Notes under the pieces: generated by a model
Seen by the model: the letters and a program-made list of their open reading frames with translations, nothing else
Databases searched by the model: none
Told to the model about the DNA's origin: nothing
Program-made: the position numbers and the translations under genes
Part shown: positions 1 to 8,539 of the stretch, piece after piece
Layout: each line of letters starts with the position of its first letter
Position numbering within the stretch: the first letter of the stretch is position 1
Assembly (NCBI GenBank): GCA_028279185.1
Contig: JANQSS010000188.1
Location: 1-60,000 of the forward strand
Direction: 5' to 3'
Source of the DNA: Saprospiraceae bacterium
Lineage (GTDB): Bacteria; Bacteroidota; Bacteroidia; Chitinophagales; Saprospiraceae
Length of the DNA stretch: 60,000 nucleotides

Positions 1-209
1 ATCGAGGAGGTCAGTATGATACATTTTCTCCTACGTTGGTCGCAGATAATGTGGTGAAAGGTATGCGTAACATAGAGCGTGATTTATATAGTTTACCAGC
101 ATCCTCATCGTCTTCATCCAGTTATTCAGGGGGGCGTTCGTCATCGTTCGGTGGAGGGGGAGGTTTCAGCGGTGGAGGATTTGGCGGGGGTGGCGGTAGT
201 AGTTGGTGA
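1..209 (+). CDS. C-terminal tail of a Gly/Ser-rich protein (partial)
   Basis: An open frame in phase with position 3 runs from the window edge to TGA at 207-209, giving about 68 residues. It starts with an ordinary segment (RGGQYDTFSPTLVADNVVKG), then a run of seven Ser, then a Gly-rich tail ending GGGGGSSW. Such Gly-rich tails with a terminal Trp are seen in TPM-domain and DUF2207-type membrane proteins, but the diagnostic domain lies outside the window, so the family is not assigned. pdhB starts 104 bases downstream on the same strand. Confidence 0.6.
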   Translation, partial: RGGQYDTFSPTLVADNVVKGMRNIERDLYSLPASSSSSSSYSGGRSSSFGGGGGFSGGGFGGGGGSSW

Positions 210-313
210 CTGTCGATTTAGCGGGCTGCTCACTAAATCGATAGCCACGAATACAATTCCTTTTCTTAGTTCAAGGCTTTCCTATATTTGCAAATCACAG
301 ATTATTGTCAATT

Positions 314-1297
314 ATGGCTAGAGAAATAACATTACGAGACGCATTGAGAGAAGGCATGTCAGAGGAAATGAGAAGAGATGAATCCGTCTTTTTAATGGGT
401 GAAGAGGTGGCTGAATACAACGGGGCTTATAAAGTGAGTAAAGGAATGCTTGATGAATTTGGCCCTAGGCGTGTAATTGATACACCAATAACGGAATTGG
501 GCTTCGCAGGTATAGGAGTGGGGGCAGCCATGAACGGCCTTCGTCCAATAGTTGAATTCATGACTTGGAACTTCGCAGTTTTGGCATTTGATCAAATTGT
601 TAATAATGCGGCAAAAACACTTTCTCAATCCGCCGGAGAATTCACGTGTCCCATTTTATTTCGGGGTCCAACAGGTAGTGCGGGGCAGCTGGCACAACAG
701 CACTCGCAAACATTCGAGAGTTGGATGGCTAATGTGCCCGGGTTGAAGGTTATTTCATGTATCGACCCGTATGATGCCAAAGGTTTGTTGAAATCGGCAA
801 TTCGAGATGAGGATCCTGTTTGTATGATGGAGTCTGAATTATTGTATGGTTTAAAGGGAGATGTTCCCGAGGAGGAATACACCGTGCCGATTGGGTTGGC
901 CGCGGTGCGTAGGCAGGGAAGCGATGTAACCATAGTCTCGTACAATAAGATGATTCAAGTTGCAAGTCAGACGGCCGTTGAACTGGCGAAAGATGGTATC
1001 GAAGCAGAAGTAATTGACCTGCGCACAATCCGACCGCTGGACTACCAAACAATCGTTGAATCCGTTAAGAAAACGAATCGCCTTGTTATTGTTGACGAAG
1101 CATGGCCCTTTGCCAGTGTGGCATCCGAAGTCACTTATGAAATTCAAAAATTCGCTTTTGATTATTTAGATGCACCCATCATACGAGTTAATTCTGCGGA
1201 CACATCATTGCCCTATGCACCGACGCTTGTCGACGCATATCTGCCAAACGTCAAAAAAGTGATGGAAGCCGTCAAGCAGGTTCTATATGTGCATTAA
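314..1297 (+). CDS. pdhB: Pyruvate dehydrogenase E1 component, beta subunit
   Basis: This is the beta half of the heterotetrameric E1 of the pyruvate (or branched-chain 2-oxoacid) dehydrogenase complex, which decarboxylates pyruvate with thiamine diphosphate and acetylates the E2 lipoyl arm. The 327 residues match the family length. The N-terminal pyrimidine-binding domain shows MGEEVAEYNGAYKVSKGM and ELGFAGIGVGAAMNG; Glu61 is the expected cofactor-activating residue. The C-terminal transketolase domain shows VIDLRTIRPLD and IVDEAWPFASVASEV. A TTG start at 305 is possible, but ATG 314 (MAREITLRDAL) matches the family. The alpha subunit gene is not in the window. Motifs favour pyruvate over branched-chain substrates, though not decisively. 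Confidence 0.93.
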   Translation: MAREITLRDALREGMSEEMRRDESVFLMGEEVAEYNGAYKVSKGMLDEFGPRRVIDTPITELGFAGIGVGAAMNGLRPIVEFMTWNFAVLAFDQIVNNAAKTLSQSAGEFTCPILFRGPTGSAGQLAQQHSQTFESWMANVPGLKVISCIDPYDAKGLLKSAIRDEDPVCMMESELLYGLKGDVPEEEYTVPIGLAAVRRQGSDVTIVSYNKMIQVASQTAVELAKDGIEAEVIDLRTIRPLDYQTIVESVKKTNRLVIVDEAWPFASVASEVTYEIQKFAFDYLDAPIIRVNSADTSLPYAPTLVDAYLPNVKKVMEAVKQVLYVH

Positions 1298-1357
1298 GCC
1301 TTCAAAAATCAAGTAACAGCCGGTGTTGGTTTAATGGTTTTGGAGAGGGTTTAACTC

Positions 1358-1396
1358 TTAACACGAAAGAAAACTTTCGAAGTTTTTCAGTGTTAA
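1358..1396 (+). terminator. Hairpin after pdhB, possible intrinsic terminator
   Basis: CGAAAG (1364-1369), an AAAA loop and CTTTCG (1374-1379) form a 6 bp stem followed after three bases by TTTTT (1383-1387). An alternative outer pairing TTAACAC/GTGTTAA (1358-1364 with 1390-1396) competes with the upper hairpin. It lies 60 bases after pdhB and before the pruA promoter, so it could end pdhB transcription. The stem is weak. Confidence 0.45.
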
Positions 1397-1437
1397 AAAT
1401 GCACTCGAATCGGTCGACATCACTTTGCCTTTTATCA

Positions 1438-1467
1438 TTTGTACTAAGACCATTTTGCATAAATTTG
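1438..1467 (+). promoter_or_regulatory. Bacteroidota-type promoter of pruA
   Basis: TTTG at 1438-1441, an 18-base spacer and TAAATTTG at 1460-1467 match the Bacteroidota sigma-ABfr consensus TTTG / TAnnTTTG. The pruA ATG follows 24 bases after the -7 element, leaving a short leader. No transcript evidence is available. Confidence 0.7.
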
Positions 1468-1491
1468 CACCTCATTTAAAAATTCAATTTC

Positions 1492-3123
1492 ATGGCCACT
1501 GACGCAATCTTTACTCCACCTATAGCATATAATGAACCCGTTTTGAGTTATGCTCCGGGGTCACCCGAACGCATTGCTTTGAAGGCGGAACTGGCAAAAC
1601 AGCGCAGCCAGCAAATTGACATTCCAATGACTATTGGCGGGCAAAAAATTGAAACAGGTAATCGTGTAGCCATGCATCCACCGCACGATCATGCACATGT
1701 TCTTGGTCATTTTCATAAAGGAGATCGTAATCACGTCGTACAGGCCATAGAGTCTGCGTTAAAAGCAAAACCCACCTGGGAAGCCATGCCATGGCAGGAT
1801 CGCGCAGCCATATTTTTAAAAGCAGCGGATTTGTTAGCAGGGCCGTATCGGGCTAAAATGAACGCGGCTACCATGCTGGCTCAGTCTAAAAATGCATTTC
1901 AGGCGGAAATTGATGCCGTTGCAGAACTGGCTGACTTCTGGCGATTTAATGTTGAATACATGACACAATTATATTGTGAACAACCGCAGAGTTCGGATGG
2001 AATTTGGAATCGACTCGATCACCGCCCTTTAGAAGGATTTATATTTGCCATTACCCCTTTTAATTTTACGAGCATTGCTGGAAATTTACCAACAGCACCG
2101 GCATTAATGGGTAACGTGGCCTTGTGGAAAGCAGCAGAAACACAAATTTATTCGGCACAGGTGATAATGGAAATTCTTGAAGAAGCTGGATTGCCCGATG
2201 GCGTGGTGAATCTACTTTTCGTTGATGGACCTGTAGCTGGCGAGGTTGTATTTGAGCATCCTGATTTTGCGGGATTACATTTCACGGGAAGTACTGGTGT
2301 CTTTCGACATTTATGGACAACAATTGGAAATAATATTGGAAAATATAAATCGTACCCCCGAATAGTAGGGGAGACAGGAGGAAAGGATTTTGTCGTTGCA
2401 CATAAGTCAGCACCTGCCAAAGCTGTGGCAACGGCACTTTCTCGAGGTGCATTTGAATTTCAAGGCCAGAAATGTTCAGCAGCTTCTCGTGCGTACATAT
2501 CAGCCTCGATTTGGTCCGAAGTAAAACAATATCTCATCGATGATCTTTCCGATTTTAAAATGGGAGGCCCTGAAAACTTTGGAAATTTTATCAATGCAGT
2601 AATCGATCATAATTCGTTTTCTAAAATAACCGAGTACATTTCGGATGCGCATAAAGATCCGGAAGTTGAAATAATTGCTGGTGGAGATTTTGACGACTCA
2701 ACGGGCTATTTTATTGAGCCGACTGTAATCGTGACTCGTAATCCGGAATATAGGACAATGTGCGATGAATTATTCGGACCCGTATTGACAATCTATGTTT
2801 ATGAGGACGAAAATTTTGATGAAATGCTTTCGCTTGTGGATTCAACGTCGCCTTATGCTTTGACAGGGGCGATTTTTGCCCGAGATCGACATATATTAAA
2901 TTATATGAGCGATAGATTACGGCATGCCGCCGGAAACTTTTATCTGAATGATAAACCTACAGGAGCCGTAGTTGGGCAACAACCATTCGGAGGTGGGCGA
3001 GCTAGCGGAACGAATGATAAAGCCGGCTCTATCTTAAACTTATTGCGCTGGGTCTCACCGCGTACGATTAAAGAGAATTTTAATCCACCTTCGGATTATC
3101 GATATCCATTTTTGGCCGAATAA
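1492..3123 (+). CDS. pruA: L-glutamate gamma-semialdehyde (1-pyrroline-5-carboxylate) dehydrogenase
   Basis: NAD-dependent oxidation of L-glutamate 5-semialdehyde to glutamate, the second step of proline catabolism in the cytoplasm. At 543 residues it has the length of stand-alone PruA enzymes of Bacteroidota and mitochondria. The aldehyde dehydrogenase catalytic Glu294 sits in GETGGKDFV and the nucleophile Cys328 in FQGQKCSAASR. The N-terminal SYAPGSPER and the C-terminal NDKPTGAVVGQQPFGGGRAS are typical of this subfamily. The start at ATG 1492 agrees with the promoter 24 bases upstream. It is monocistronic, with its own promoter and a long gap behind it. No proline dehydrogenase (PutA/ProDH) domain or neighbour is present. 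Confidence 0.96.
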   Translation: MATDAIFTPPIAYNEPVLSYAPGSPERIALKAELAKQRSQQIDIPMTIGGQKIETGNRVAMHPPHDHAHVLGHFHKGDRNHVVQAIESALKAKPTWEAMPWQDRAAIFLKAADLLAGPYRAKMNAATMLAQSKNAFQAEIDAVAELADFWRFNVEYMTQLYCEQPQSSDGIWNRLDHRPLEGFIFAITPFNFTSIAGNLPTAPALMGNVALWKAAETQIYSAQVIMEILEEAGLPDGVVNLLFVDGPVAGEVVFEHPDFAGLHFTGSTGVFRHLWTTIGNNIGKYKSYPRIVGETGGKDFVVAHKSAPAKAVATALSRGAFEFQGQKCSAASRAYISASIWSEVKQYLIDDLSDFKMGGPENFGNFINAVIDHNSFSKITEYISDAHKDPEVEIIAGGDFDDSTGYFIEPTVIVTRNPEYRTMCDELFGPVLTIYVYEDENFDEMLSLVDSTSPYALTGAIFARDRHILNYMSDRLRHAAGNFYLNDKPTGAVVGQQPFGGGRASGTNDKAGSILNLLRWVSPRTIKENFNPPSDYRYPFLAE

Positions 3124-3732
3124 TTGAGCGCTATTGGATTCGACCAAAACGCAAAGTTTGCTTTGTAGTGGTACGCCGGTCGAAACCTAGGCATAGTGAC
3201 CTTCTTAATGTTTTTCCAGTTGTGTACATAGGATACAGCGAAAATGCTTTTGGCAATGTTTTTTGTCAACTCACCTTTTTTATTTGTCGAACGGATATAG
3301 AATTGATGGTGGACGGTAAAAAAATCTGTACGCACCTTGAGATGTACATATAGAAAGTGCTTAAAGTGCTGTTTTTTATAAAACAGAAGTAATTATTTTC
3401 TTAAGTTATGTTTTGACCTTTTTCTTTTCAGCTTTCTATTGTCAACGATTTACTAATTAAGATTATCTATGATTAAATACGTTGCATGGCCAAATTAGAA
3501 TCAAAATTGCAATAGTTTTTGTGGTAATTATACTCTATATTAATTAATATTTTGTGCGCGTGCCGGATATGTGTAAATGGTCTATGACTGTTAAGGGTAG
3601 TGTGAATTGAACTCGGATTTAGAGATCAGAAATCTTATCTCTTATAGACGGAATTGGCAAAAAGTTAGTTTTCTTAACATAGATCAATTTTTTCCAGAAA
3701 CAGGTGAAGTATTTTTCCACTAAATTAGGGCT
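3124..3732. other. 609-base intergenic region without a recognisable gene
   Basis: Short open frames here have no recognisable motifs or sensible starts. An AT-rich hairpin CTGTTTT-TTAT-AAAACAG lies at 3369-3386. The final 100 bases before the Crp-type gene are AT-rich and may hold its promoter (for example TATTTTTC near 3710, one mismatch from TAnnTTTG). I see no tRNA or small-RNA fold that I can defend. Confidence 0.5.
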
Positions 3733-4335
3733 ATGGATGCGTCATTCACCCCACAAAATCACCTCGATCAATTTAGATCGAAGCTTTCGCAATTAGGGCC
3801 GCTCAGTGATGCCGCTTGGAAAGCGTTCGCAAATCGAATGACGTTCTTAAGCCTTGATAAGGATGAGTTTTTGACTCGTGAGGGGCAGATAGAAGATAAG
3901 ATCTATTATATCATCGAAGGGGCCGTACGTGTATATGTTAATTCTGAAGATGGAAAAGAAATATGCACCAACTTTCGATTTGACAATCAATTTACGAGTT
4001 CTATTACATCATTCCTTACACGGAGGCCGTCGCAATACTGGTTGCGCACCCAAGTGCCATCGAAATTTTTAGTTTTTAGCCACACCGAGTTATACTGGCT
4101 ATATGAAAATTTCGTCGAGATTAATACTCTTGGCAGGGTAGTTATGGAAGTCCTTCTCATAGATAAGCGTCAGCGTGAGTTGGACTTTCTAATGCTCTCG
4201 GCAGATAAGCGATACAAAAAGCTTGTTGAAGAACATCCTCAATACATTCAGCGCATTCAATTAAAGCATTTGGCTTCTTTTCTTGGTATTACGGCTGAAA
4301 GCCTAAGCCGAATCCGCTCGAAGCAAGGCGATTAG
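3733..4335 (+). CDS. Crp/Fnr-family transcriptional regulator
   Basis: This 200-residue protein has the layout of the short Bacteroidota Crp/Fnr regulators. A cyclic-nucleotide-binding-type beta-roll spans about residues 30-125 (FLTREGQIEDKIYYIIEGAV, then CTNFRFDNQFTSS). A dimerisation helix follows, and a compact C-terminal helix-turn-helix ends the protein (LKHLASFLGITAESLSRIR, residues about 176-194). The beta-roll lacks a clear cAMP phosphate-cassette Arg-Ser pair, so another effector or none is likely. It stands alone between long non-coding DNA upstream and a convergent Nudix gene, so its targets cannot be read from context. Confidence 0.88.
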   Translation: MDASFTPQNHLDQFRSKLSQLGPLSDAAWKAFANRMTFLSLDKDEFLTREGQIEDKIYYIIEGAVRVYVNSEDGKEICTNFRFDNQFTSSITSFLTRRPSQYWLRTQVPSKFLVFSHTELYWLYENFVEINTLGRVVMEVLLIDKRQRELDFLMLSADKRYKKLVEEHPQYIQRIQLKHLASFLGITAESLSRIRSKQGD

Positions 4336-4365
4336 GTTCATTAAGAGGATAATGCTATAGTGTAG

Positions 4366-4941
4366 TTATTTAACTAATTCTGGTCTGAGTTGTGCTACTT
4401 TCATCAGGCCTATTATGGATACAGCATCCCTTATCTGACCATTCAATGCCATGTCATAGGATTCCTTGAAAGGGATACGAATTAATTCAAGCTCTTCTGA
4501 CTCATCTGGCTCTGACGCACCAATCGTTATCCCCTCGGCAATGAAGATGATGCCAGATTCATCAGATACACAATTACTAAGATCAAATTCAGCAATTTTA
4601 GTCCAAAGTTGGGCTTTTAAACCTGCTTCTTCTTTCAATTCACGCTTAGCCGTTGTTAAGGGATTCGTACCGATTGGACAGCCACCTTCAGGTATTTCCC
4701 AGCTCCAGCGTTTAAGTGCATATCGGTATTGACCCACAAGCCATGTGTAGCCTTCTTCATCAATTGGAACAATACCAATCGCTAGATTCTTAAAATGAAC
4801 GGTACCGTAAATACCATTTGATCCACCAGGAGTGACTACATTGTCGTGATGAACGGCAATCCAGGGGTTGTCATAAACTAGTTTTCCCTCTTTGATTTTC
4901 CAGGGATTTATATGGTGTAAAGGTTTAGAGAAACGAGACAT
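4366..4941 (-). CDS. Nudix hydrolase, ADP-ribose pyrophosphatase-like
   Basis: This 191-residue protein is probably a nucleoside-diphosphate-sugar pyrophosphatase hydrolysing ADP-ribose-like substrates. The Nudix helix is clear as RELKEEAGL, preceded by WEIPEGGCPIGTNPLTTAK. Against the consensus G-x5-E-x7-REUxEExGU, the first Glu position is occupied by Thr, while the metal-binding REUxEE core is intact. The N-terminal half (VYDNPWIAVHHDNVVTPGG) resembles the dimerisation strands of ADP-ribose pyrophosphatases. It is the last gene of a minus-strand operon and its start overlaps the upstream rhomboid gene by 17 bases. Substrate assignment is inference. Confidence 0.85.
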   Translation of the reverse strand: MSRFSKPLHHINPWKIKEGKLVYDNPWIAVHHDNVVTPGGSNGIYGTVHFKNLAIGIVPIDEEGYTWLVGQYRYALKRWSWEIPEGGCPIGTNPLTTAKRELKEEAGLKAQLWTKIAEFDLSNCVSDESGIIFIAEGITIGASEPDESEELELIRIPFKESYDMALNGQIRDAVSIIGLMKVAQLRPELVK

Positions 4942-5554
4942 TGGTCAATTGATCTATAAATTTTGAAACTGTTCCGGGTCGTAGTAATATTAGAATCAGC
5001 ATTCCGGACAAAGCACCATAGAAATGGGCCACGTGGTCTATCCGATCATTTTGATTTTTAGCGGCCCAAGAGGAATAAATTAGATATAATATTCCAGCTA
5101 CGATGGCGGGACAAGGAATAATAAAAAACAATCCTAACATGGCCCATGGTTTCATGAGTATATACATGAATAATATTCCTGAAACCGCACCCGACGCTCC
5201 AATACTGGCAAATCCGGGGTTATTCTTGTGCTCTAAATATGTTGGAATATTGGCAATGACGATCATTACAAGATACGATAGGAGAAATAGGGTTCGGCCT
5301 TTTGTAGGCTGGTGCACAACAATTATTGCTTCTTCAACGTATTGTCCAAAGCTCCAAAATACAAACATGTTAATTATCAAATGCCCCCAACTTCCATGCA
5401 AAAAACCTGCGCTTAATAGCCGTGAGAACTTACGATCTCTGTACTCTTGATATGGGTAATGCTTCAGTTTTTCAAAGAATGTACGATTGCTAAAAGCGTA
5501 ATAGCTGACAAAGCAAGTCAAAATTATAATAAGTACAGTTACGGAAATATTCAT
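4925..5554 (-). CDS. Rhomboid family intramembrane serine protease
   Basis: This 209-residue membrane protein has about six transmembrane segments. Rhomboid hallmarks are present: HGSWGHLIINMFVFWSFG (loop and TM2, with the conserved H-x-x-x-N), the catalytic GASG with Ser121 (SIGASGAVSG), and the partner His177 in DHVAHFYGAL. It should cleave substrates within the inner membrane; its substrates are unknown. The start codon directly abuts the rlmH stop and the 3' end overlaps the Nudix gene, so the three genes are very likely co-transcribed. The joint function of the operon is not evident. Confidence 0.93.
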   Translation of the reverse strand: MNISVTVLIIILTCFVSYYAFSNRTFFEKLKHYPYQEYRDRKFSRLLSAGFLHGSWGHLIINMFVFWSFGQYVEEAIIVVHQPTKGRTLFLLSYLVMIVIANIPTYLEHKNNPGFASIGASGAVSGILFMYILMKPWAMLGLFFIIPCPAIVAGILYLIYSSWAAKNQNDRIDHVAHFYGALSGMLILILLRPGTVSKFIDQLTNVSFL

Positions 5555-6025
5555 TTAGTGATGATACGATTTATTGTGTAATATGGTGCAAGCTCGATAA
5601 AGCTGTTCTAAAAATATGATACGTACAAGTTGATGAGGAAATGTCATCGTGGATAAGCTAATTTTTTCTTGAGCACGATTGAGTATTTCATCAGAAAAAC
5701 CATATGCTCCACCAATCAGGAAAATGATTCTACGCGGTGAGCGATCAATAAGTTGTTGTAACCAGGTTGCAAATTGCACCGAAGTTTTTGTCTTGCCGCG
5801 TTCATCCAATAAGACTAAATAATCTGATTTGTCTAGACGCTTCAAAATTAATTCACCTTCATTTTTTTTGTACAAAAGAATGTCTTGCTTCTTTTTACCA
5901 CTTGATGATGATAGTGTTACAAATTTAATAGGATAGTATGCAGCGATACGTTTAGTGTATAATTCTATGCCCTGACGGACATATTGTTCTGTGGTTTTCC
6001 CAACATGCCAAAATTCAATTTTCAT
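5555..6025 (-). CDS. rlmH: 23S rRNA (pseudouridine1915-N3)-methyltransferase RlmH
   Basis: This SPOUT-class methyltransferase of 156 residues methylates the N3 position of pseudouridine 1915 in helix 69 of 23S rRNA. Family signatures are LVLLDERGKTKTS, IIFLIGGAYGF (the knotted SAM-binding loop) and the C-terminal SLSTMTFPHQLVRIIFLEQLYRA. An upstream TTG at 6031 would extend the protein by two residues, but ATG 6025 (MKIEFWHVGK) matches the family N-terminus. It overlaps the end of the upstream unknown gene by 11 bases, and the rhomboid gene follows without a gap. Confidence 0.96.
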   Translation of the reverse strand: MKIEFWHVGKTTEQYVRQGIELYTKRIAAYYPIKFVTLSSSSGKKKQDILLYKKNEGELILKRLDKSDYLVLLDERGKTKTSVQFATWLQQLIDRSPRRIIFLIGGAYGFSDEILNRAQEKISLSTMTFPHQLVRIIFLEQLYRACTILHNKSYHH

Positions 6026-6908
6026 CGACAATCGTTTGTTGAGATGTAACGTTTTGTTGTGCAGTAGTTTTTTTGGACCCCAATAGGCTGTGTAAAGTAA
6101 AAGTATCCCATAGTTCCGAGATTAGTGACTGATTTCCCTCACGTTCCAACTTAAATAAGACACTTTTCCAAATCTCTCTGGGAATGCTAAGTCTTTTAAG
6201 ATGGCTTATTTCGTTTTGAATCCACGGTTCTGTTAAAAGGGAATAATAAAATGTGGATAATTCATCTATGCTTTTTAATGCCTTTAGACTATAATTTATC
6301 TGAATGAATTGAAAGAGTGCCTCAATGCCATTATGATAATATTCGAGTCTAATCTTTAATCTTTGTAAGCTGAATTCGGCTTTTTGAGGAACGTGACGGG
6401 AAGTATAGACTTCTTTATCTACAAAATCGATCAGTCTTTGAATTAGTTCGCGAGGGATATCCGACAAATAGAATTCATGTAATAATTCAAGATAATCGTC
6501 AAAAATAAGGAAAAACTCCTTGTGCAGTGTGCGTTCTTTTGTTTTTAATAGTCTAATAAATGTGATCCCATTTGTGCAGATGAAAAATGTTTTAACATAG
6601 TGGTTGATCGCCAGTGCATCAGCTGCCTGTCGGTAAAGTTCACGAAAAATTCGGATCAAAACTTTTTGCTTATTTATTCCTAGGTGAACTGCTCCACCTC
6701 GCAGCATTTGAATTGATTTGTAGAACACCCATTCATAGCGTTCGGATTCATCGACTGGTATCTTATCTGAAAATCGGGCTAAAAATTGTAGTTGGGCCTT
6801 TACGTCATTACGCAAGTACCATTGAAAGAATGATTGTAATTCTTGTTGACTCGCCTGATTCAGGACGGATTGTGTTAGTGATATAGGACCAGGTTTTTTC
6901 TTCGCCAT
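6015..6908 (-). CDS. Conserved hypothetical helical protein
   Basis: I do not recognise this 297-residue protein. It is soluble-looking and strongly alpha-helical, rich in Leu, Phe, Tyr, Arg and Glu, with no signal peptide, metal motif or nucleotide-binding loop. The C-terminus is a polar, Thr/Gln-rich tail. The start is set at ATG 6908 (MAKKKPGPISL); an upstream ATG at 6980 would add 24 residues of low plausibility. It is the first gene of the minus-strand operon with rlmH, rhomboid and Nudix genes and overlaps the rlmH start, suggesting translational coupling. Helical-repeat or scaffold roles are possible but unproven. Confidence 0.7.
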   Translation of the reverse strand: MAKKKPGPISLTQSVLNQASQQELQSFFQWYLRNDVKAQLQFLARFSDKIPVDESERYEWVFYKSIQMLRGGAVHLGINKQKVLIRIFRELYRQAADALAINHYVKTFFICTNGITFIRLLKTKERTLHKEFFLIFDDYLELLHEFYLSDIPRELIQRLIDFVDKEVYTSRHVPQKAEFSLQRLKIRLEYYHNGIEALFQFIQINYSLKALKSIDELSTFYYSLLTEPWIQNEISHLKRLSIPREIWKSVLFKLEREGNQSLISELWDTFTLHSLLGSKKTTAQQNVTSQQTIVDEN

Positions 6909-7140
6909 TATCCACGTGGTGATCGCGTAATGAGCTAAGATACAAAACATGGGTTGGGTGAGTCGGTATTCCACCCTCAATGTGAACTTTGATCTTACAT
7001 GTTTGAAAGAAATGATTTGACCAACGCCTGTGAGTAGGTGCCAGGTATCCTGTGAATGCTGGGCACTTGCAACTAGCGCATTTCAACCGGGTAACAAACG
7101 TGGGTGTATTTGTGCCAAGTTGACCATCTAACTGGAATTC

Positions 7141-7172
7141 TTTGAACAGCCACTTAACAATCCGTACTTTTG
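7141..7172 (+). promoter_or_regulatory. Bacteroidota-type promoter of the glycosyltransferase operon
   Basis: TTTG at 7141-7144, a 20-base spacer and TACTTTTG at 7165-7172 fit the TTTG / TAnnTTTG consensus. The ATG of the GT2 gene is 16 bases further on, implying a very short leader for the five-gene operon 7189-11023. Confidence 0.7.
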
Positions 7173-7188
7173 TGCGCAATTTTGGCTT

Positions 7189-7923
7189 ATGAGAAGGCAG
7201 ACGTATAAAGAAGGTTTGACCATAGTGATTCCGTTGTATAATGAGGAGGAGAGCTTACATCGATTGGCAAAATCCTTATCTGATTTTATGAATAGCACAA
7301 CAATACCTGTAGATGTATTATTTGTTAATGATGGATCTCATGACGGTAGCCTTGAAAAACTTCAGAAAATATGCAAGCAAGAAGATAAATTCAATTTCAT
7401 CTCTCTTATTAAAAACTGCGGCCTTAGTGCAGCTATTAAGGCCGGTTTCGATCATAGTAAGCGGGAGTGGACGGGGTATATGGATGCCGATTTACAAACC
7501 ACACCCGAAGACTTTAAAGTCTTGTGGGAACTGCGACAAGGGTATGCACTCGTCACAGGTATCAGAGCAAAACGAGATGATAGCTGGATCAAACGATTTA
7601 GCTCAAGATTTGCAAATGGATTCCGACGGATGTTTACGAAAGATGGTATTTTAGATACTGGATGCCCATTAAAAATAATTCGAACAGAAGTCGCTCAACG
7701 AATTCCAATGTTTAAAGGATTACATCGTTTTCTACCGGCAATGGTTCTACTTCAAGAGCAGCAAATACATCAAGTTGTCGTTCGACATTTTCCCAGGGAG
7801 GAAGGTCGATCTAAATTTAATATGGCGAACCGATTACTTGGTCCTCTTTCAGACTGTTTTGCTTTTTTATGGATGAAGCGAAAATACATTAATTATGAAG
7901 TAGATCAACGGTTTTATGACTAG
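7189..7923 (+). CDS. GT2 glycosyltransferase, dolichol/undecaprenyl-phosphate sugar transferase type
   Basis: This 244-residue family 2 transferase resembles ArnC/DPM1 enzymes, which load a sugar from a nucleotide donor onto a polyprenyl phosphate at the inner-leaflet face. Visible signatures are TIVIPLYNEEESL, VLFVNDGSHDGS, the metal-binding YMDADLQTTPED, DTGCPLKIIR, and HFPREEGRSKFNMANRL. It lacks the two C-terminal membrane helices typical of ArnC. The next gene encodes a LAB_N membrane protein and the one after it a GT39 polyprenyl-phosphate-sugar transferase, so this enzyme probably charges the lipid carrier used by that transferase. The stop overlaps the next start by 8 bases. Confidence 0.9.
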   Translation: MRRQTYKEGLTIVIPLYNEEESLHRLAKSLSDFMNSTTIPVDVLFVNDGSHDGSLEKLQKICKQEDKFNFISLIKNCGLSAAIKAGFDHSKREWTGYMDADLQTTPEDFKVLWELRQGYALVTGIRAKRDDSWIKRFSSRFANGFRRMFTKDGILDTGCPLKIIRTEVAQRIPMFKGLHRFLPAMVLLQEQQIHQVVVRHFPREEGRSKFNMANRLLGPLSDCFAFLWMKRKYINYEVDQRFYD

Positions 7924-8539
7924 TATGATCATTTTCTTTATCGGGCTTGCGGCTCAATTATTATTTGCTGGACGGATGATTGTGCAGTGGGTTTTGTCTG
8001 AAAAAAGTAAAGCAGTCGTTTCACCAAAAATATTTTGGCGAATAAGTTTACTTGGTTCCATACTGATGTGTACGTATGGTTGGCTGCAATCAGATGCGGC
8101 GATTTTGGTCGGCCAACTCATTACCTATTTTATTTACATCCGAAACCTTCAACATAAGGGAGATTGGCAAACGTATCCGAAGTGGTTGCAAGTGTTAATT
8201 ATTTCACTCCCTTTTTTTGTTTTGGGATACATATTGACTCAAAATTTAAATTGGCAAGAAAAATTTCTGGATGATATTCCTACGTGGTTAATTGTAATGG
8301 GGTTGTGCGGCCAGATATTATTCACTTTCCGTTTCGTCGTTCAATTTTACTACTCAGAGAAGATTAAAATTTCCGTTTTGCCGCCTCAATTCTGGATTAT
8401 AAGTCTGCTCGGATCGATAATCATTTTTACCTATGGTATCTTACGGATGGACTATATACTCATTATGGGCCATGGCGGAGGCATGATAGCCTATGTTAGA
8501 AATATCATTATTGGTCGAAAGGAAGCAAAACATGCTTAA
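7916..8539 (+). CDS. Membrane protein with two LAB_N (lipid A biosynthesis N-terminal) domains
   Basis: This 207-residue protein contains two tandem copies of a small three-helix membrane domain. Copy 1 has QLLFAGRMIVQWVLSEKSK and FWRISLLGSILMCTYGWLQ; copy 2 has QILFTFRFVVQFYYSEK and FWIISLLGSIIIFTYGILR. These are the marks of LAB_N, a small-multidrug-resistance-like fold found alone or fused to lipid A glycosyltransferases. Placed between a GT2 and a GT39 gene, it may act as the partner or flippase for a polyprenyl-phosphate-linked sugar, as ArnE/F do in aminoarabinose transfer (inference). ATG 7916 or ATG 7925 could be the start. It overlaps the next gene by 8 bases. Confidence 0.85.
   Translation: MTSMIIFFIGLAAQLLFAGRMIVQWVLSEKSKAVVSPKIFWRISLLGSILMCTYGWLQSDAAILVGQLITYFIYIRNLQHKGDWQTYPKWLQVLIISLPFFVLGYILTQNLNWQEKFLDDIPTWLIVMGLCGQILFTFRFVVQFYYSEKIKISVLPPQFWIISLLGSIIIFTYGILRMDYILIMGHGGGMIAYVRNIIIGRKEAKHA

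Noticed and set aside
79-321. Open frame of 80 codons at the left end of the plus strand
   Set aside because: It is a shadow of the Gly/Ser-rich coding tail (1-209) in another frame; its sequence has no signal, motif or plausible start, and it would overlap the pdhB start region.
3168-3353. Open frame of 61 codons in the gap behind pruA
   Set aside because: No signal, no coding bias, no recognisable motif and overlapping shadow frames on the other strand.
3369-3386. CTGTTTT-TTAT-AAAACAG hairpin as a terminator
   Set aside because: Only A-T rich pairs apart from two G-C pairs, no adjacent T-run, and 250 bases beyond pruA.
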